Assembly (NCBI GenBank): GCA_964540925.1
Contig: CAZIOR010000001.1
Location: forward strand, 31,244-95,243
DNA length: 64,000 nucleotides
Reading direction: 5' to 3'
Source of the DNA: CAZFRF01 sp964540925
GTDB taxonomy: Bacteria; Patescibacteriota; Microgenomatia; Levybacterales; UBA12049
Shown: positions 34,785 to 43,338 of the stretch, piece after piece
Position numbering within the stretch: the stretch's first letter is position 1
Layout: each line of letters starts with the position of its first letter
Translations under genes and position numbers: made by a program
Notes under the pieces: model-generated
Told to the model about the DNA's origin: nothing
What the model saw: the letters and a program-made list of their open reading frames with translations, nothing else
Databases searched by the model: none

Positions 34785-36059
34785 TTAGTCTAAAATTCTT
34801 TCTAGAGCGACTAAGTATGAGGCTTCTTTTAGATTAGTTTTTTTCTTCTTAGCGGTATTCCAAACATGATCAAAAGCTTTTTTCATAATTACTTCCAGTC
34901 TTTGTAAAACCTTTTCTTTTTCATAAACAGTATATTTTAAATTTTGTTCCCATTCAATAAAACTACCTGCAACTCCACCAGAATTAGCTAAAACATCAGG
35001 AACAATTGTTATCTCTTTATCGTTTAGAAAATGAAAAGCCTTAGGGGTTATTGGACCATTAGCCATTTCAATAATTACTTTGGCTTTAATATTTTGCATA
35101 TTATTTTCATTAATTACATTCTCTAAAGCAGCAGGAATTAAGATGTCTACTGGAAGAGTTAGTAACTCTTCGTTTGTAATTAATTGTCCACCTCTTGTAT
35201 CACAAACTCCGCCTGCACAATAGCAGCCATTTAAGCTACCTTTTTCTTGTTTGCATTCATAAACTAGGGGAATATCAAGTGGAATATAATTTCCTTTATC
35301 ATCTTTTTTAACTATTCCGCCTTTGGAATCTGATACTGCAATAACTTTAAAGCCTGCATCCTGAGCAAGTTTTGCAAAGAAGTAACCGACATTTCCAAAA
35401 CCCATAACTGCAATTGTAGTTTGTTGTGGTTTTAGTTTTAATTTTTTAGCAAGTTCTTTAAGAATCGCAACTCCGCCAAAACCAGTTGCCTCAGTTCTGC
35501 CAGCTAGTCCGTTTCTAGCTTTACCAGTAAATGTTGCGTATAAATCGTTAGGATTTTTTACTGTTTTTTTATTTATTTTTATGTATTCATCAGTCATCCA
35601 ATCAATAATTTTTGGATTAGTATTTACATCTGGAGCAGGGATATCTTTTTTGGGACCAATATTATCTGAAATTGCTCTAGCAAATTTCCTAGATACCTCT
35701 TCAAGTTGTTTTTCGGTTAATGATTTGGGATCAAGTGCAATTCCACCTTTGCCTCCGCCAAAAGGAACTCCTGCGATTGCGCATTTTAAGCTCATCCATA
35801 AAGATAGAGCCATAACTTCATCTTTATTTACTTTAGGGTGAAATCGTAGGCCTCCTTTATATGGTCCTAGATTATTATTATGTTGACTTCTATAGCCTTT
35901 AAATGTAACTACTTCTTTATCAATTGTTAAGGAGATTTTTACTTCGATGATTTTATCTGGTTCTAGAAATTCCTGAAGTTTATCCTTAGGTAAATTATAC
36001 TTTTCACCTATGCTTAATATTTCTTCTCTGGACTTTGCAAATGTGCCTTGATTATCCAT
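34785..36059 (-). CDS. gdhA: Glutamate dehydrogenase
   Basis: Interconverts glutamate and 2-oxoglutarate plus ammonium with NAD(P)H. The substrate domain has GYRSQHNNNLGPYKGGLRFH, the catalytic-lysine loop PFGGGKGGIALDP and the DIPAPDVNTNPK block; the Rossmann domain has VAVMGFGNVGYFFAKLAQDA. An extra segment YECKQEKGSLNGCYCAGGVC in the nucleotide domain carries four cysteines and looks like an insertion. I choose the ATG at 36059 (MDNQGTFAKS): the -10 box TATACT ends 12 nt before it, and an upstream in-frame GTG lies inside the promoter. Divergent from zwf, with overlapping -35 boxes. Confidence 0.92.
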   Translation of the reverse strand: MDNQGTFAKSREEILSIGEKYNLPKDKLQEFLEPDKIIEVKISLTIDKEVVTFKGYRSQHNNNLGPYKGGLRFHPKVNKDEVMALSLWMSLKCAIAGVPFGGGKGGIALDPKSLTEKQLEEVSRKFARAISDNIGPKKDIPAPDVNTNPKIIDWMTDEYIKINKKTVKNPNDLYATFTGKARNGLAGRTEATGFGGVAILKELAKKLKLKPQQTTIAVMGFGNVGYFFAKLAQDAGFKVIAVSDSKGGIVKKDDKGNYIPLDIPLVYECKQEKGSLNGCYCAGGVCDTRGGQLITNEELLTLPVDILIPAALENVINENNMQNIKAKVIIEMANGPITPKAFHFLNDKEITIVPDVLANSGGVAGSFIEWEQNLKYTVYEKEKVLQRLEVIMKKAFDHVWNTAKKKKTNLKEASYLVALERILD

Positions 36060-36071
36060 AGTCAGAATAAA

Positions 36072-36121
36072 AGTATACACCTATTTTAGTGCTTTTCAAA
36101 TAGTATTTTTATGTTTAGAAT
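36072..36121. promoter_or_regulatory. Overlapping divergent promoters of gdhA and zwf
   Basis: Minus strand: TTGAAA (complement of 36094-36099), 16-bp spacer, TATACT (complement of 36072-36077) for gdhA. Plus strand: TTTTCA (36093-36098), 17-bp spacer, TAGAAT (36116-36121), 7 nt before the zwf ATG at 36129. The two -35 boxes occupy the same bases, so polymerases should compete for the site. Confidence 0.6.
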
Positions 36122-36128
36122 AGTAAAA

Positions 36129-37571
36129 ATGCCAGGTCTTTTGACAACTGAAGTAAAGTCTCCATTTATTATGGTAATTTTTGGTGCGACAGGAGATTTG
36201 GCGCAACACAAGTTAATTCCATCACTCTTTGCTCTTTTTACTCAGAAACTTTTACCCAAAGATTTTTATGTAATTGGTTTTTCTAGACGAGATTTTGCAA
36301 AGGTAGATTTTCATAAATATTTTGAACATTTACAAGAAAAGCCAGGTTGGAATGAATTCGCAAAGCATCTTTTATACCAATCAGGTAGTTTTGAAGAAGA
36401 CAAAGGATATTTAGATTTAAATACAAAATTAGAAGAAATAGATAAAAAATTAGGAGCATGTGTAACTCGGTTTTTCTATTTAGCAACACCACCAGATCAC
36501 TACGAACAAATAATTGAAAAATTAGTTTCTACCAAATTAAATGAAGGCTGTGGACATGAGAGTAATAATTGGACCAGAATTATTTTAGAAAAACCATTTG
36601 GTAAAGACTTAGAAACAGCCAGGAAATTAGATCAGAAATTATCAGAAATTTTTGATGAAAAACAAATTTTTAGAGTAGATCATTATCTTGGTAAAGAAAC
36701 AGTTCAAAATATGTTAGCGTTTAGATTTGCTAATGGTATTTTTGAACCAGTTTGGAACAAGAATTTAATTGATCATGTGCAAATTACCTTTGCTGAAGAA
36801 GAGGGAGTTAAAAGACGAGGTAGGTTTTTTGATGGCGTGGGTATACTTAGGGACATTGCCCAAAATCATTTAATGCAACTAATTGCCGCAGTTGCCATGG
36901 AGCAACCAAGAAGTTTTACTAAAGAGGACTTAAGAGAAGAAAGAGCAAAAGTTATTAGTGCTATTAGTTTGGATAAAAATAGTGAAGTAGTCAGAGCTCA
37001 ATATGAAGGATATTTAGAAGAAAAAGATGTTGACCCAAATTCCTTAACCGATACATTTGTGGCAATGAAAATGTTTGTAAATACACCTCGGTTTGAAGGC
37101 GTACCTTTTTATGTTCGAGCAGGTAAAAAAATGCCTAAAGAAGTTGTTGAGATATCAGTTGTTTTTGTACAAACATGTCATATCCTTTTTAAGGAATATG
37201 GTTGTCCTGAGATTGGAAACGTAATCACATTTAGAATACAACCAAACGAAGGAATTTCGTTAAGATTTATTGCTAAAACTCCAGGCGCAAAACTAGGACT
37301 TGAGAGCGTTGATATGAAATTTAATTATAAGGAAAGCTTTGGAACTTCGGGAATTGAAGCTTACGAGCGAATTCTTTTAGATATTTTTGCGGGCGATCAA
37401 ATGCTTTTTAATAGAAGTGATGAATTAGATAGTTCTTGGACTTTAATTACGCAAATTTTGAATAAATGGAAAAGCGAAAAAGAAAAGTTAGAAAGTTATA
37501 AAGTTTCAAGTTTTGGTCCCAAAAAAGCTTTTGATTTAATCGAAAAAGATGGGAGGAAGTGGTTAGTTTAA
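36129..37571 (+). CDS. zwf: Glucose-6-phosphate 1-dehydrogenase
   Basis: First step of the oxidative pentose-phosphate pathway, making NADPH and 6-phosphogluconolactone. The dinucleotide loop FGATGDLAQHKLIPSLF and the substrate/active-site signature FRVDHYLGKETVQNML are present, along with EKPFGKDLETARKL and YVRAGKKMPKEVVEISVVF. Length 480 residues is standard. I prefer the ATG at 36129 (MPGLLTTEVKSPF), because TAGAAT ends 7 nt before it; an in-frame ATG at 36111 would add six residues that overlap the -10 box. gnd follows after a 1-nt gap, so the two are cotranscribed. Confidence 0.95.
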   Translation: MPGLLTTEVKSPFIMVIFGATGDLAQHKLIPSLFALFTQKLLPKDFYVIGFSRRDFAKVDFHKYFEHLQEKPGWNEFAKHLLYQSGSFEEDKGYLDLNTKLEEIDKKLGACVTRFFYLATPPDHYEQIIEKLVSTKLNEGCGHESNNWTRIILEKPFGKDLETARKLDQKLSEIFDEKQIFRVDHYLGKETVQNMLAFRFANGIFEPVWNKNLIDHVQITFAEEEGVKRRGRFFDGVGILRDIAQNHLMQLIAAVAMEQPRSFTKEDLREERAKVISAISLDKNSEVVRAQYEGYLEEKDVDPNSLTDTFVAMKMFVNTPRFEGVPFYVRAGKKMPKEVVEISVVFVQTCHILFKEYGCPEIGNVITFRIQPNEGISLRFIAKTPGAKLGLESVDMKFNYKESFGTSGIEAYERILLDIFAGDQMLFNRSDELDSSWTLITQILNKWKSEKEKLESYKVSSFGPKKAFDLIEKDGRKWLV

Positions 37572-37572
37572 T

Positions 37573-38487
37573 ATGCAAATAGGCTTTATTGGTTTGGGCA
37601 AAATGGGAGGAAGAATGGTGCAAAAGTTAACTGGGGACAAGCATGAGGTTTATGCCTGGAACAGAACATTTGATGTAAGTCTAGGTTTGCAAAAAGAAAA
37701 CCCTAAATTAAGAATCGCAAAAACAATAGGAGAGTTAATAAGTAATTTAAAATCTCCAAAAATAATCTGGTTAATGGTTCCAGCAAATGCAGTTGATGAA
37801 GTTTTAAAAGAAGTTACTAAATATATTAAAAAAGGCGATATTGTAATTGATGGTGGAAATTCAAATTATCTTGATACAGAAAAAAGATTTAATAACTTTG
37901 AAAAAAAAGGAATTAGATTTTTGGGAGTAGGAACTAGTGGGGGAATACTTGCTATAGATAATGGCTATCCTTTTATGGTTGGAGGAAATAAGACAGCTTA
38001 TACAAAAATAATTCCTATTTTGGATTCTTTGGCAAAGCCAAATGGTGGGCATGAATATTTTGGAACTGGAGGAGCAGGTCATTTTGTAAAAATGGTTCAT
38101 AATGGAATTGAATATGGAATTATGCAATCATTGGGAGAGGGCTTTGAAGTTTTAGAAAAATCAAAGTATAAATTTAATTTAGTAAGCGTTGTAAAACTTT
38201 GGCAAAAGGGAACACTTGTGTCAGGATTTTTACTTGATAGAGCAAAAGATGCATTGGTTAAAAATTCAAAACTCGATGACATTAGTGGAGTTATAGATGC
38301 ATCAGGTGAAGCTTTGTGGACAATAGAAGCAGCAAAAAAAGAAAAGGTAGACGTGGAAATTATTGAAAGATCGTTAGATTATAGAGCAAGATCAAAAACA
38401 GATAAAAAAATCCAAAAAAGTTTTACAGCTAGAATGGTAGCAGCACTAAGAAGAGAATTTGGCGGACATGCAGTGAAAAAAGTTTGA
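37573..38487 (+). CDS. gnd: 6-phosphogluconate dehydrogenase, decarboxylating, short type
   Basis: Oxidises 6-phosphogluconate to ribulose 5-phosphate, CO2 and NAD(P)H. It has the Rossmann start GFIGLGKMGGRMVQKL, the substrate block DGGNSNYLDTEKRF, the GVGTSGG loop and the catalytic Lys/Asn region FVKMVHNGIEYGIMQS. At 304 residues it belongs to the short (GndA/YqeC-like) type rather than the 470-residue dimeric form. It lies 1 nt after zwf. Together with pgl this completes the oxidative branch. Ends with TGA just before the extended -10 box of the next gene. Confidence 0.93.
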   Translation: MQIGFIGLGKMGGRMVQKLTGDKHEVYAWNRTFDVSLGLQKENPKLRIAKTIGELISNLKSPKIIWLMVPANAVDEVLKEVTKYIKKGDIVIDGGNSNYLDTEKRFNNFEKKGIRFLGVGTSGGILAIDNGYPFMVGGNKTAYTKIIPILDSLAKPNGGHEYFGTGGAGHFVKMVHNGIEYGIMQSLGEGFEVLEKSKYKFNLVSVVKLWQKGTLVSGFLLDRAKDALVKNSKLDDISGVIDASGEALWTIEAAKKEKVDVEIIERSLDYRARSKTDKKIQKSFTARMVAALRREFGGHAVKKV

Positions 38488-38493
38488 TATAAT
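38485..38493 (+). promoter_or_regulatory. Extended -10 promoter element
   Basis: TGATATAAT: a TG-extended, perfect -10 hexamer (38488-38493) overlapping the gnd stop, 7 nt before the ATG at 38501. No convincing -35. Confidence 0.6.
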
Positions 38494-38500
38494 TCTTTTT

Positions 38501-38827
38501 ATGGAAAATATAAATATTGATGATTTTAAAAAAGTTGAAATAAGAATTGGAAAAATTGTGGAGTGCGTTAAAATGGAAAATGCGGACAAACTTTTAAAAC
38601 TTCAAGTTGATTTTGGTGAATATAAAAGACAAATATTGTCAGCTATTGCAGAGTACTTTACACCTGAAGATTTGATTGGTAAAAAATTACCATTTATTGT
38701 TAATTTAGAGCCAAGAATGATGCGCGGGGAAGAATCTCAAGGTATGCTTATGGCAGTGGATGGAACTGACAAGCCAGTTTTATTAGAGCCTCAAGGAGAA
38801 GTAGCTGAGGGGTCAATTGTTGTTTAA
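38501..38827 (+). CDS. tRNA-binding (MetRS C-terminal/CsaA-like) OB-fold protein
   Basis: A 108-residue stand-alone tRNA-binding domain like that at the C-terminus of methionyl-tRNA synthetase, Arc1p and CsaA. Motifs: DDFKKVEIRIGKIVECVKME, then ADKLLKLQVDFG, and EPRMMRGEESQGMLMA, the nucleic-acid-binding face. It may serve as the separate beta subunit of MetRS; metG is not in the window, so a CsaA-like role is also possible. Ends overlap the convergent HAD gene by 15 nt. Confidence 0.85.
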   Translation: MENINIDDFKKVEIRIGKIVECVKMENADKLLKLQVDFGEYKRQILSAIAEYFTPEDLIGKKLPFIVNLEPRMMRGEESQGMLMAVDGTDKPVLLEPQGEVAEGSIVV

Positions 38828-39502
38828 AAAATCAATTACTTTTTCTATATTTCCATCCAAGCTTTCAATTAGTAAATCAGGATTTTCTTTTTGCAAATCT
38901 TCGTAACTAAATTTTCCAGTAGCAATAGCAATAACTTTTATTCCGGCTTCTCGTGCACAGAAAATGTCTTTAGGTGTGTCGCCAATAATTACAAAATCTT
39001 CAGTTTTATATTCTTTGTTAAATTTTTTACTAGCATTTTGTCTTGCAATTTCAACTAGCTCAGATCTGACATGCGCTTGGCTACCAAAAGCTCCGAAAGA
39101 AATATAATCTTTTAGACCAACACTTTCTAATTTTATCCAGGCAAGTCCTTCAACATTTCCAGTTAAAAGTCCCATTGGCGTATTTTGTTTTTTAATTTCT
39201 TCAAGTAACTCAAAAACTCCAGGTAAAACTTCAAGTTTAATTTCTGATTTATTATTCTCTGCAAATTCAACAACTGCTTCTATTTCTTGAGGAAGTTTTT
39301 CTAAAATTTGTTCTTTAGTAAGTCCATGCAGTTTCAAAACCTCAACAACTATTTGATTATCAACCATGCCTTCTGGATCAATTTCAGAATGGTAAGCATC
39401 AATTCCGTAAGTTTTCTTTACTCCATAATGAAAAGCATTTCTATTTATACCGCTACCGGTTTTAACAAGTGTTCCATCGATATCAAATAAAGGAATTTTC
39501 AT
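38813..39502 (-). CDS. HAD-family phosphatase
   Basis: A 229-residue haloacid-dehalogenase hydrolase of the phosphoglycolate-phosphatase/beta-phosphoglucomutase type. Motif 1 is PLFDIDGTLVKTG, motif 2 threonine lies in MGLLTGNVEG, and motif 3/4 is IIGDTPKDIFCAREAG. A C1 helical cap sits between motifs 1 and 2. Substrate unknown; phosphoglycolate is plausible given the GlcD-type oxidase and glycerate kinase elsewhere in the window, but this is inference. Start overlaps the stop of the upstream HD gene by 4 nt, so both are in one operon. Confidence 0.82.
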   Translation of the reverse strand: MKIPLFDIDGTLVKTGSGINRNAFHYGVKKTYGIDAYHSEIDPEGMVDNQIVVEVLKLHGLTKEQILEKLPQEIEAVVEFAENNKSEIKLEVLPGVFELLEEIKKQNTPMGLLTGNVEGLAWIKLESVGLKDYISFGAFGSQAHVRSELVEIARQNASKKFNKEYKTEDFVIIGDTPKDIFCAREAGIKVIAIATGKFSYEDLQKENPDLLIESLDGNIEKVIDFLNNN

Positions 39503-40167
39503 TTTACAAAATACTCTCTAGGTTCGTAAAAGTCTGGATCATTAAGCATTTCAGTGATTAAATTTAAGGCAGGCTTGAAAGGTATAGCGGAGTAATTATC
39601 GCATATTGCGTTAAATGTTTGCTCTATATGCATTCCTTCTGATCTTTGCTTCATTGAGATAATAAAGCTTTTTTTGTCCACTAAACCAGATTCTTTGTAA
39701 TATCCGTTAAAGCTATTGTGTAATCTAATCCCTTTAGATAAAAATTCGATTGCTTCGTTCGATAGGCCAGTGTCTTTTAAGATTTCCTTTACAATTACTG
39801 AGCCAGCATATTCATGCCCTAAAGCCTGGGTTGTTCCATCTGGTTTTTGTTCAAGAATAGGTTTAATTTCTCCATTCTCATTAAAACTAGTCATTTTTCC
39901 AATGTCGTGAATAAGAGCTAGAATTTGTAATAAGATTTCTTTTCTTATTCCACCTATTTCTTGATTTAAAAATTCTAAATACTTTTCTTTAGCTTGTGGA
40001 TTGGTTATTTTTTCGCCTTTTATCTCAGTCTTTGCTTTTTCAAAAGCTTTTATTAAATGGTCATAAACAGCTTCATGATCATGGTAGGGGTTGTTTTCTA
40101 TAACATCTTTTAATTTTAGAAAAGGGGGAGAGGTAATAATTTTTTGCGAAATTGTTTCAATGTCCAT
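39499..40167 (-). CDS. HD-domain phosphohydrolase
   Basis: A 222-residue protein with the HD metal-dependent phosphohydrolase fold: NNPYHDHEAVYDHLIKA supplies the first histidine, ALIHDIGKMTSF the HD doublet, and GHEYAGSVIVKEIL the third histidine. Such enzymes cleave nucleotides or phosphate esters; substrate unknown. I choose the ATG at 40167 (MDIETISQK): an upstream in-frame ATG at 40218 would extend over a TATACT box that ends about 9 nt before 40167 and into the proS start. Cotranscribed with the HAD gene. Confidence 0.75.
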   Translation of the reverse strand: MDIETISQKIITSPPFLKLKDVIENNPYHDHEAVYDHLIKAFEKAKTEIKGEKITNPQAKEKYLEFLNQEIGGIRKEILLQILALIHDIGKMTSFNENGEIKPILEQKPDGTTQALGHEYAGSVIVKEILKDTGLSNEAIEFLSKGIRLHNSFNGYYKESGLVDKKSFIISMKQRSEGMHIEQTFNAICDNYSAIPFKPALNLITEMLNDPDFYEPREYFVK

Positions 40168-40201
40168 GTTTGAAAAAGTATACAATATTTTTTTAAAAAC
40201 T

Positions 40202-40209
40202 GATATACT
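40202..40209 (+). promoter_or_regulatory. Extended -10 element of proS
   Basis: TGATATACT (40201-40209), an extended -10, ends 7 nt before the ATG at 40217. No convincing -35. It lies back-to-back with the HD gene promoter region. Confidence 0.5.
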
Positions 40210-40216
40210 CATGATC

Positions 40217-41464
40217 ATGAGATACTCACAAGTTTTTCCAAAGACACAAAAAAATCCACCTAGTGGAGCAGAAGCTGAAAATCACAAATTACTTGTAAGA
40301 GCTGGTTTTATTGATCAGCTAATGGCAGGATCTTTTACCTTACTTCCTTTAGGCTTTAGAGTCATTTCCAAAATTAACAACATCATTAGAGAAGAGCTAA
40401 ACAAAACAGGCGCTTTAGAAGTGTTAATGCCTCTTTTGCATCCAAAAGAAATCTGGGATCAAACTGGTAGATGGTCAGACCCAGATGTAAAACAAATTAT
40501 GTATCAATTCAAAGATATTCATGATAAAGAGTTTGGTCTTTCATTTACTCATGAAGAAATTGTTATGAATCTTTTATCCAAATACATCCAATCATATAAA
40601 GATTTGCCTGTAAAAATTTATCATTTTTCAACCAAGTTTAGAAATGAACCAAGAGCAAAAAGTGGGATTTTAAGAGGTAGAGAATTTATGATGAAAGATT
40701 TATACAGCGCACACGTTTCCGAAGAGGATATGTATGAATATTACAATTTAGTTAAAGATGTATATCCAAAAATATTTTCTAGAATTGGCCTTGAAGTAAA
40801 AGTAGTTGAAGCATCAGGTGGTGTCTTTACAGATAAAAATAGTCATGAATTCCAAACACTTTCCGAAGTAGGAGAAGACACAATTTATTATTGCGATTGC
40901 GTAACAGGTTGCGATTGTAATTTTGCAGCTAACAAGGAAATATTTAAAGGAGAAGAAGGAGATAAATGTCCAAATTGTGATGATTGTAAAGTAAAATCTG
41001 CTAAAGCTATTGAGGTTGGAAATATTTTCCCATTAGGAACTAAATATTCCCAAAATATGAATGTTTTATATACAGATAAAGATGGAAATAAAAATCCAAT
41101 TTGGTTTGCAAGCTATGGAATTGGCCCAACTCGGGTAATGGGAACCTTAGTTGAAGTATTTCATGATGAAAAAGGAATTATTTGGCCAAAAGCAGTTGCT
41201 CCTTTTGCAGTTCACTTAATTAGCTTAGGAAAGGATGAAGAGGCTAAAGAGATTGAAGAAAAACTTGAAGCTTTAGGTATTGAAGTCTTATTTGATGATA
41301 GAGATGTGAATGCAGGTCAGAAATTTTCTGATGCAGATTTAATTGGAATTCCAGTAAGATTAGTTGTGTCTCAAAAAACAGAGGGTAAAATTGAGTATAA
41401 AGAGAGAAAAAGTTCAGAATCCGAGCTACTAACTTTGGAAGAAGTAATTGCTAAATTAAAATAA
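40217..41464 (+). CDS. proS: Prolyl-tRNA synthetase, short form without editing domain
   Basis: Charges tRNA-Pro. Class II core: motif 1 region LLPLGFRVISKINNIIREEL, motif 2 KFRNEPRAKSGILRGREFMM, motif 3 YGIGPTRVMGTLVE, and an anticodon-binding C-terminal domain. At 415 residues it lacks the roughly 180-residue INS editing domain of typical bacterial ProRS. In its place, after YYCDCVTGCDCNFAANKE, there is a short Cys cluster (EGDKCPNCDDCKVK) that could bind zinc. I take the ATG at 40217 (MRYSQVFPKT), 7 nt after an extended -10 box; longer in-frame starts run into the divergent gene. Confidence 0.93.
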   Translation: MRYSQVFPKTQKNPPSGAEAENHKLLVRAGFIDQLMAGSFTLLPLGFRVISKINNIIREELNKTGALEVLMPLLHPKEIWDQTGRWSDPDVKQIMYQFKDIHDKEFGLSFTHEEIVMNLLSKYIQSYKDLPVKIYHFSTKFRNEPRAKSGILRGREFMMKDLYSAHVSEEDMYEYYNLVKDVYPKIFSRIGLEVKVVEASGGVFTDKNSHEFQTLSEVGEDTIYYCDCVTGCDCNFAANKEIFKGEEGDKCPNCDDCKVKSAKAIEVGNIFPLGTKYSQNMNVLYTDKDGNKNPIWFASYGIGPTRVMGTLVEVFHDEKGIIWPKAVAPFAVHLISLGKDEEAKEIEEKLEALGIEVLFDDRDVNAGQKFSDADLIGIPVRLVVSQKTEGKIEYKERKSSESELLTLEEVIAKLK

Positions 41465-41890
41465 TCCAAAAATTTTAGCCCACACTATTACGTAGCCAAT
41501 AAAAAAGATTGTTCCACCCAAAATAAGTAGAAGTGCCATTGCGTTTAAGCCCTTCTTTTTTATTTGAGGGCTAGTTGAAGGAGAAGATGTAAAAACACTT
41601 GAATTAAGAGTTGGTGCAGGTTCAGGGGTTGGGGGGGTAACTGATTCAGGTGCAGCTGTTTCAGGTGTATAAACTTGAGTTTGCATTATAGGAGTGTTTT
41701 GTGCTGGTGGCGTAGGTGGTAAGGGACTTGCAGGTTGCGAAGCTGCAGGTTGTTGTGTTGGTTGAGTTGGAGTAGGTGGTGGAGGAGTTTGGGTTTGTGT
41801 TGCTTGTCCGGGTGTGAAATTAGAACCCATAATCCTATCGTAGGCTGCTTTTAATTTAGGATCTAAATCATTTATATTTTTAGGATTCAT
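41456..41890 (-). CDS. Pro-rich tail-anchored hypothetical protein
   Basis: A 144-residue protein: short helical start (INDLDPKLKAAYDRIMGSNF), a long Pro/Thr/Gln low-complexity region (about 30-105) and a single C-terminal membrane helix (ALLLILGGTIFFIGYVIVWA). Function unknown. Ends overlap convergent proS by 9 nt. Upstream on the minus strand: TTGACA, 19 bp, TATAAT, 11 nt before the ATG. Confidence 0.6.
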   Translation of the reverse strand: MNPKNINDLDPKLKAAYDRIMGSNFTPGQATQTQTPPPPTPTQPTQQPAASQPASPLPPTPPAQNTPIMQTQVYTPETAAPESVTPPTPEPAPTLNSSVFTSSPSTSPQIKKKGLNAMALLLILGGTIFFIGYVIVWAKIFGLF

Positions 41891-41962
41891 AGGTTTAGTT
41901 TATTATAGCTTTTTTAAGTAAAGTTGTGTCAAGTGCTCCTTTAAATTTGAGGCTAAAAAAGG

Positions 41963-41968
41963 TATAAT
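41963..41968 (+). promoter_or_regulatory. -10 box of a leaderless gene
   Basis: Perfect TATAAT ending 6 nt before the ATG at 41975. The -35 region is weak. Confidence 0.55.
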
Positions 41969-41974
41969 CTAATT

Positions 41975-42877
41975 ATGAAAATTATTGTTGCTCACACATC
42001 TCCAGATATGGATGCAATTACATCAGTTTGGCTTTTGAAAAGCTTTTTTCCTGGTTGGGAAAAAGCTGAAGTTAGATTTGTGCCTGCAGGACAGCGAATG
42101 GGCAATTTAACAGAAGACCAGGTTGCAAAATTAACTGATCCTATTGAAAACATTTCCGGTAATGAAGTTATTCAGGTTGATACAGGAATGGGACCTTTAG
42201 ATCATCATCAAACATCAGATACAAAAGTTTGTGCAACATCTAAAACTTATGATTTTGTTAAGCCATATATTGTAGATAAAAGCTCAACAACTCCTGAAAA
42301 GATCGAAGCCTTAGAAAGAATAGTTAAGTATGTTGTTGATATTGATCATTTTCAAGAAGTATTTAGAGCAGAGCCTTTAGCAAATTATAATAGTTTTTCA
42401 ATTGTAGATATTTTAGAAGGTTTAAAATTACAAAAACCAAATGATGATTTATATTATTTAACTTTCATTAGCCTTTGTTTAGATGCGCTTTTACACGATT
42501 TAGAGAATACTGTTTGGGCAGAAGCTGAGATTAAAAATAAAGGAATCGAGTTTGAAACTAAATATGGCAAAGGTTTAGGACTTGAATCAATTAATGATAA
42601 CGTGGTTAAGTTAGCTCAGCTCATGGGATATATTTTAGTTGTTAGAAAAGATCCTAGAAAGGGATATGTCAGAATTAAAACCAAACCAGATGCACAAGGT
42701 CAAAAAGGAATTGATTTAACTTTAGTTTCCGAGCAACTTAAAAAAATGGACCCAAATGCTACTTGGTTTTTACATGTTTCTAAAAAAATGCTTTTAAATG
42801 GAACACCTAAAAATCCAAAAATGCGACCAACAAAATTAACCTTACCAGAGATTATTGAGGTTTTAAAAGGAGTTTAA
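41975..42877 (+). CDS. DHH-like phosphoesterase
   Basis: A 300-residue protein that begins KIIVAHTSPDMDAITSVWLL, the D-x-D metal motif of DHH phosphoesterases, and continues with VDTGMGPLDHHQTSDTK (the DHH-type motif) and VVDIDHFQEVF. The C-terminal domain is less conserved. Related proteins cleave short RNAs, bis-phosphonucleosides or polyphosphate; substrate is not readable here. The HIT gene starts 2 nt after the stop, so nucleotide turnover is a sensible shared theme. Confidence 0.72.
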   Translation: MKIIVAHTSPDMDAITSVWLLKSFFPGWEKAEVRFVPAGQRMGNLTEDQVAKLTDPIENISGNEVIQVDTGMGPLDHHQTSDTKVCATSKTYDFVKPYIVDKSSTTPEKIEALERIVKYVVDIDHFQEVFRAEPLANYNSFSIVDILEGLKLQKPNDDLYYLTFISLCLDALLHDLENTVWAEAEIKNKGIEFETKYGKGLGLESINDNVVKLAQLMGYILVVRKDPRKGYVRIKTKPDAQGQKGIDLTLVSEQLKKMDPNATWFLHVSKKMLLNGTPKNPKMRPTKLTLPEIIEVLKGV

Positions 42878-42878
42878 T

Positions 42879-43110
42879 ATGGATAATTGTATTTTTTGTA
42901 AATTAGTANNNNNNNNNNNNNNNNNNNNNNNNNNNNNNNNNNNNNNNNNNNNNNNNNNNNNNNNNNNNNNNNNNNNNNNNNNNNNNNNNNNNNNNNNNNN
43001 NNNNNNNNCCTAGATGGGAAAACGATAAGGGTGGAGTAATTCAAAGTATTGTTGATAATAAAAGTGAGAAAACTAGGGAAGAGATTGCTGAAATGTTAAA
43101 AAAAGCGTAA
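42879..43110 (+). CDS. HIT-family protein, interrupted by a gap
   Basis: The N-terminus MDNCIFCKLV is the zinc-binding start of HIT (histidine triad) nucleotide hydrolases, and after the gap the sequence PRWENDKGGVIQSIVDN is the segment that follows the triad, whose HxHxH part is lost in the N run. The two sides are in different frames relative to the 100 N, proving that gap length is only a placeholder. Likely hydrolyses nucleoside phosphoramidates or dinucleotides. Follows the DHH gene after 1 nt. Confidence 0.75.
42909..43008. other. 100-N scaffold gap
   Basis: 100 N inside the HIT gene; flanking frames do not match, so the real length differs from 100. A normal HIT protein would need roughly 200 or more bases here. 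Confidence 0.95.
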
Positions 43111-43147
43111 AATGTTTTAGATATTTTAAAGGAGGTGTTTATTTATT

Positions 43148-43333
43148 ATGGTAGTAGTTAAAAAACAACCAGGAGATAGCGACGAAACTTTAATTAGAAA
43201 ATTTTCTAGAAAAGTAATGTCTGAGGGAATCTTACAAGAAGCAAAAAGAAGAGAATTTTATCTTAAACCCTCTCAAGCTCGTAAGCAAAAAGAGCAAGAT
43301 GAGAGAAGAGCTAAGAGAATACCCACAGCCTAA
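43148..43333 (+). CDS. rpsU: 30S ribosomal protein S21
   Basis: bS21, 61 residues, very basic. VVVKKQPGDSDETLIRKFSR is the conserved start and ILQEAKRREFYLKPSQARK the central helix. It has a strong Shine-Dalgarno sequence, AAAGGAGGTG at 43128-43137, 10 nt before the ATG, in contrast to most genes in the window. Followed closely by ybeY. Confidence 0.95.
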   Translation: MVVVKKQPGDSDETLIRKFSRKVMSEGILQEAKRREFYLKPSQARKQKEQDERRAKRIPTA

Positions 43334-43338
43334 TTTTT

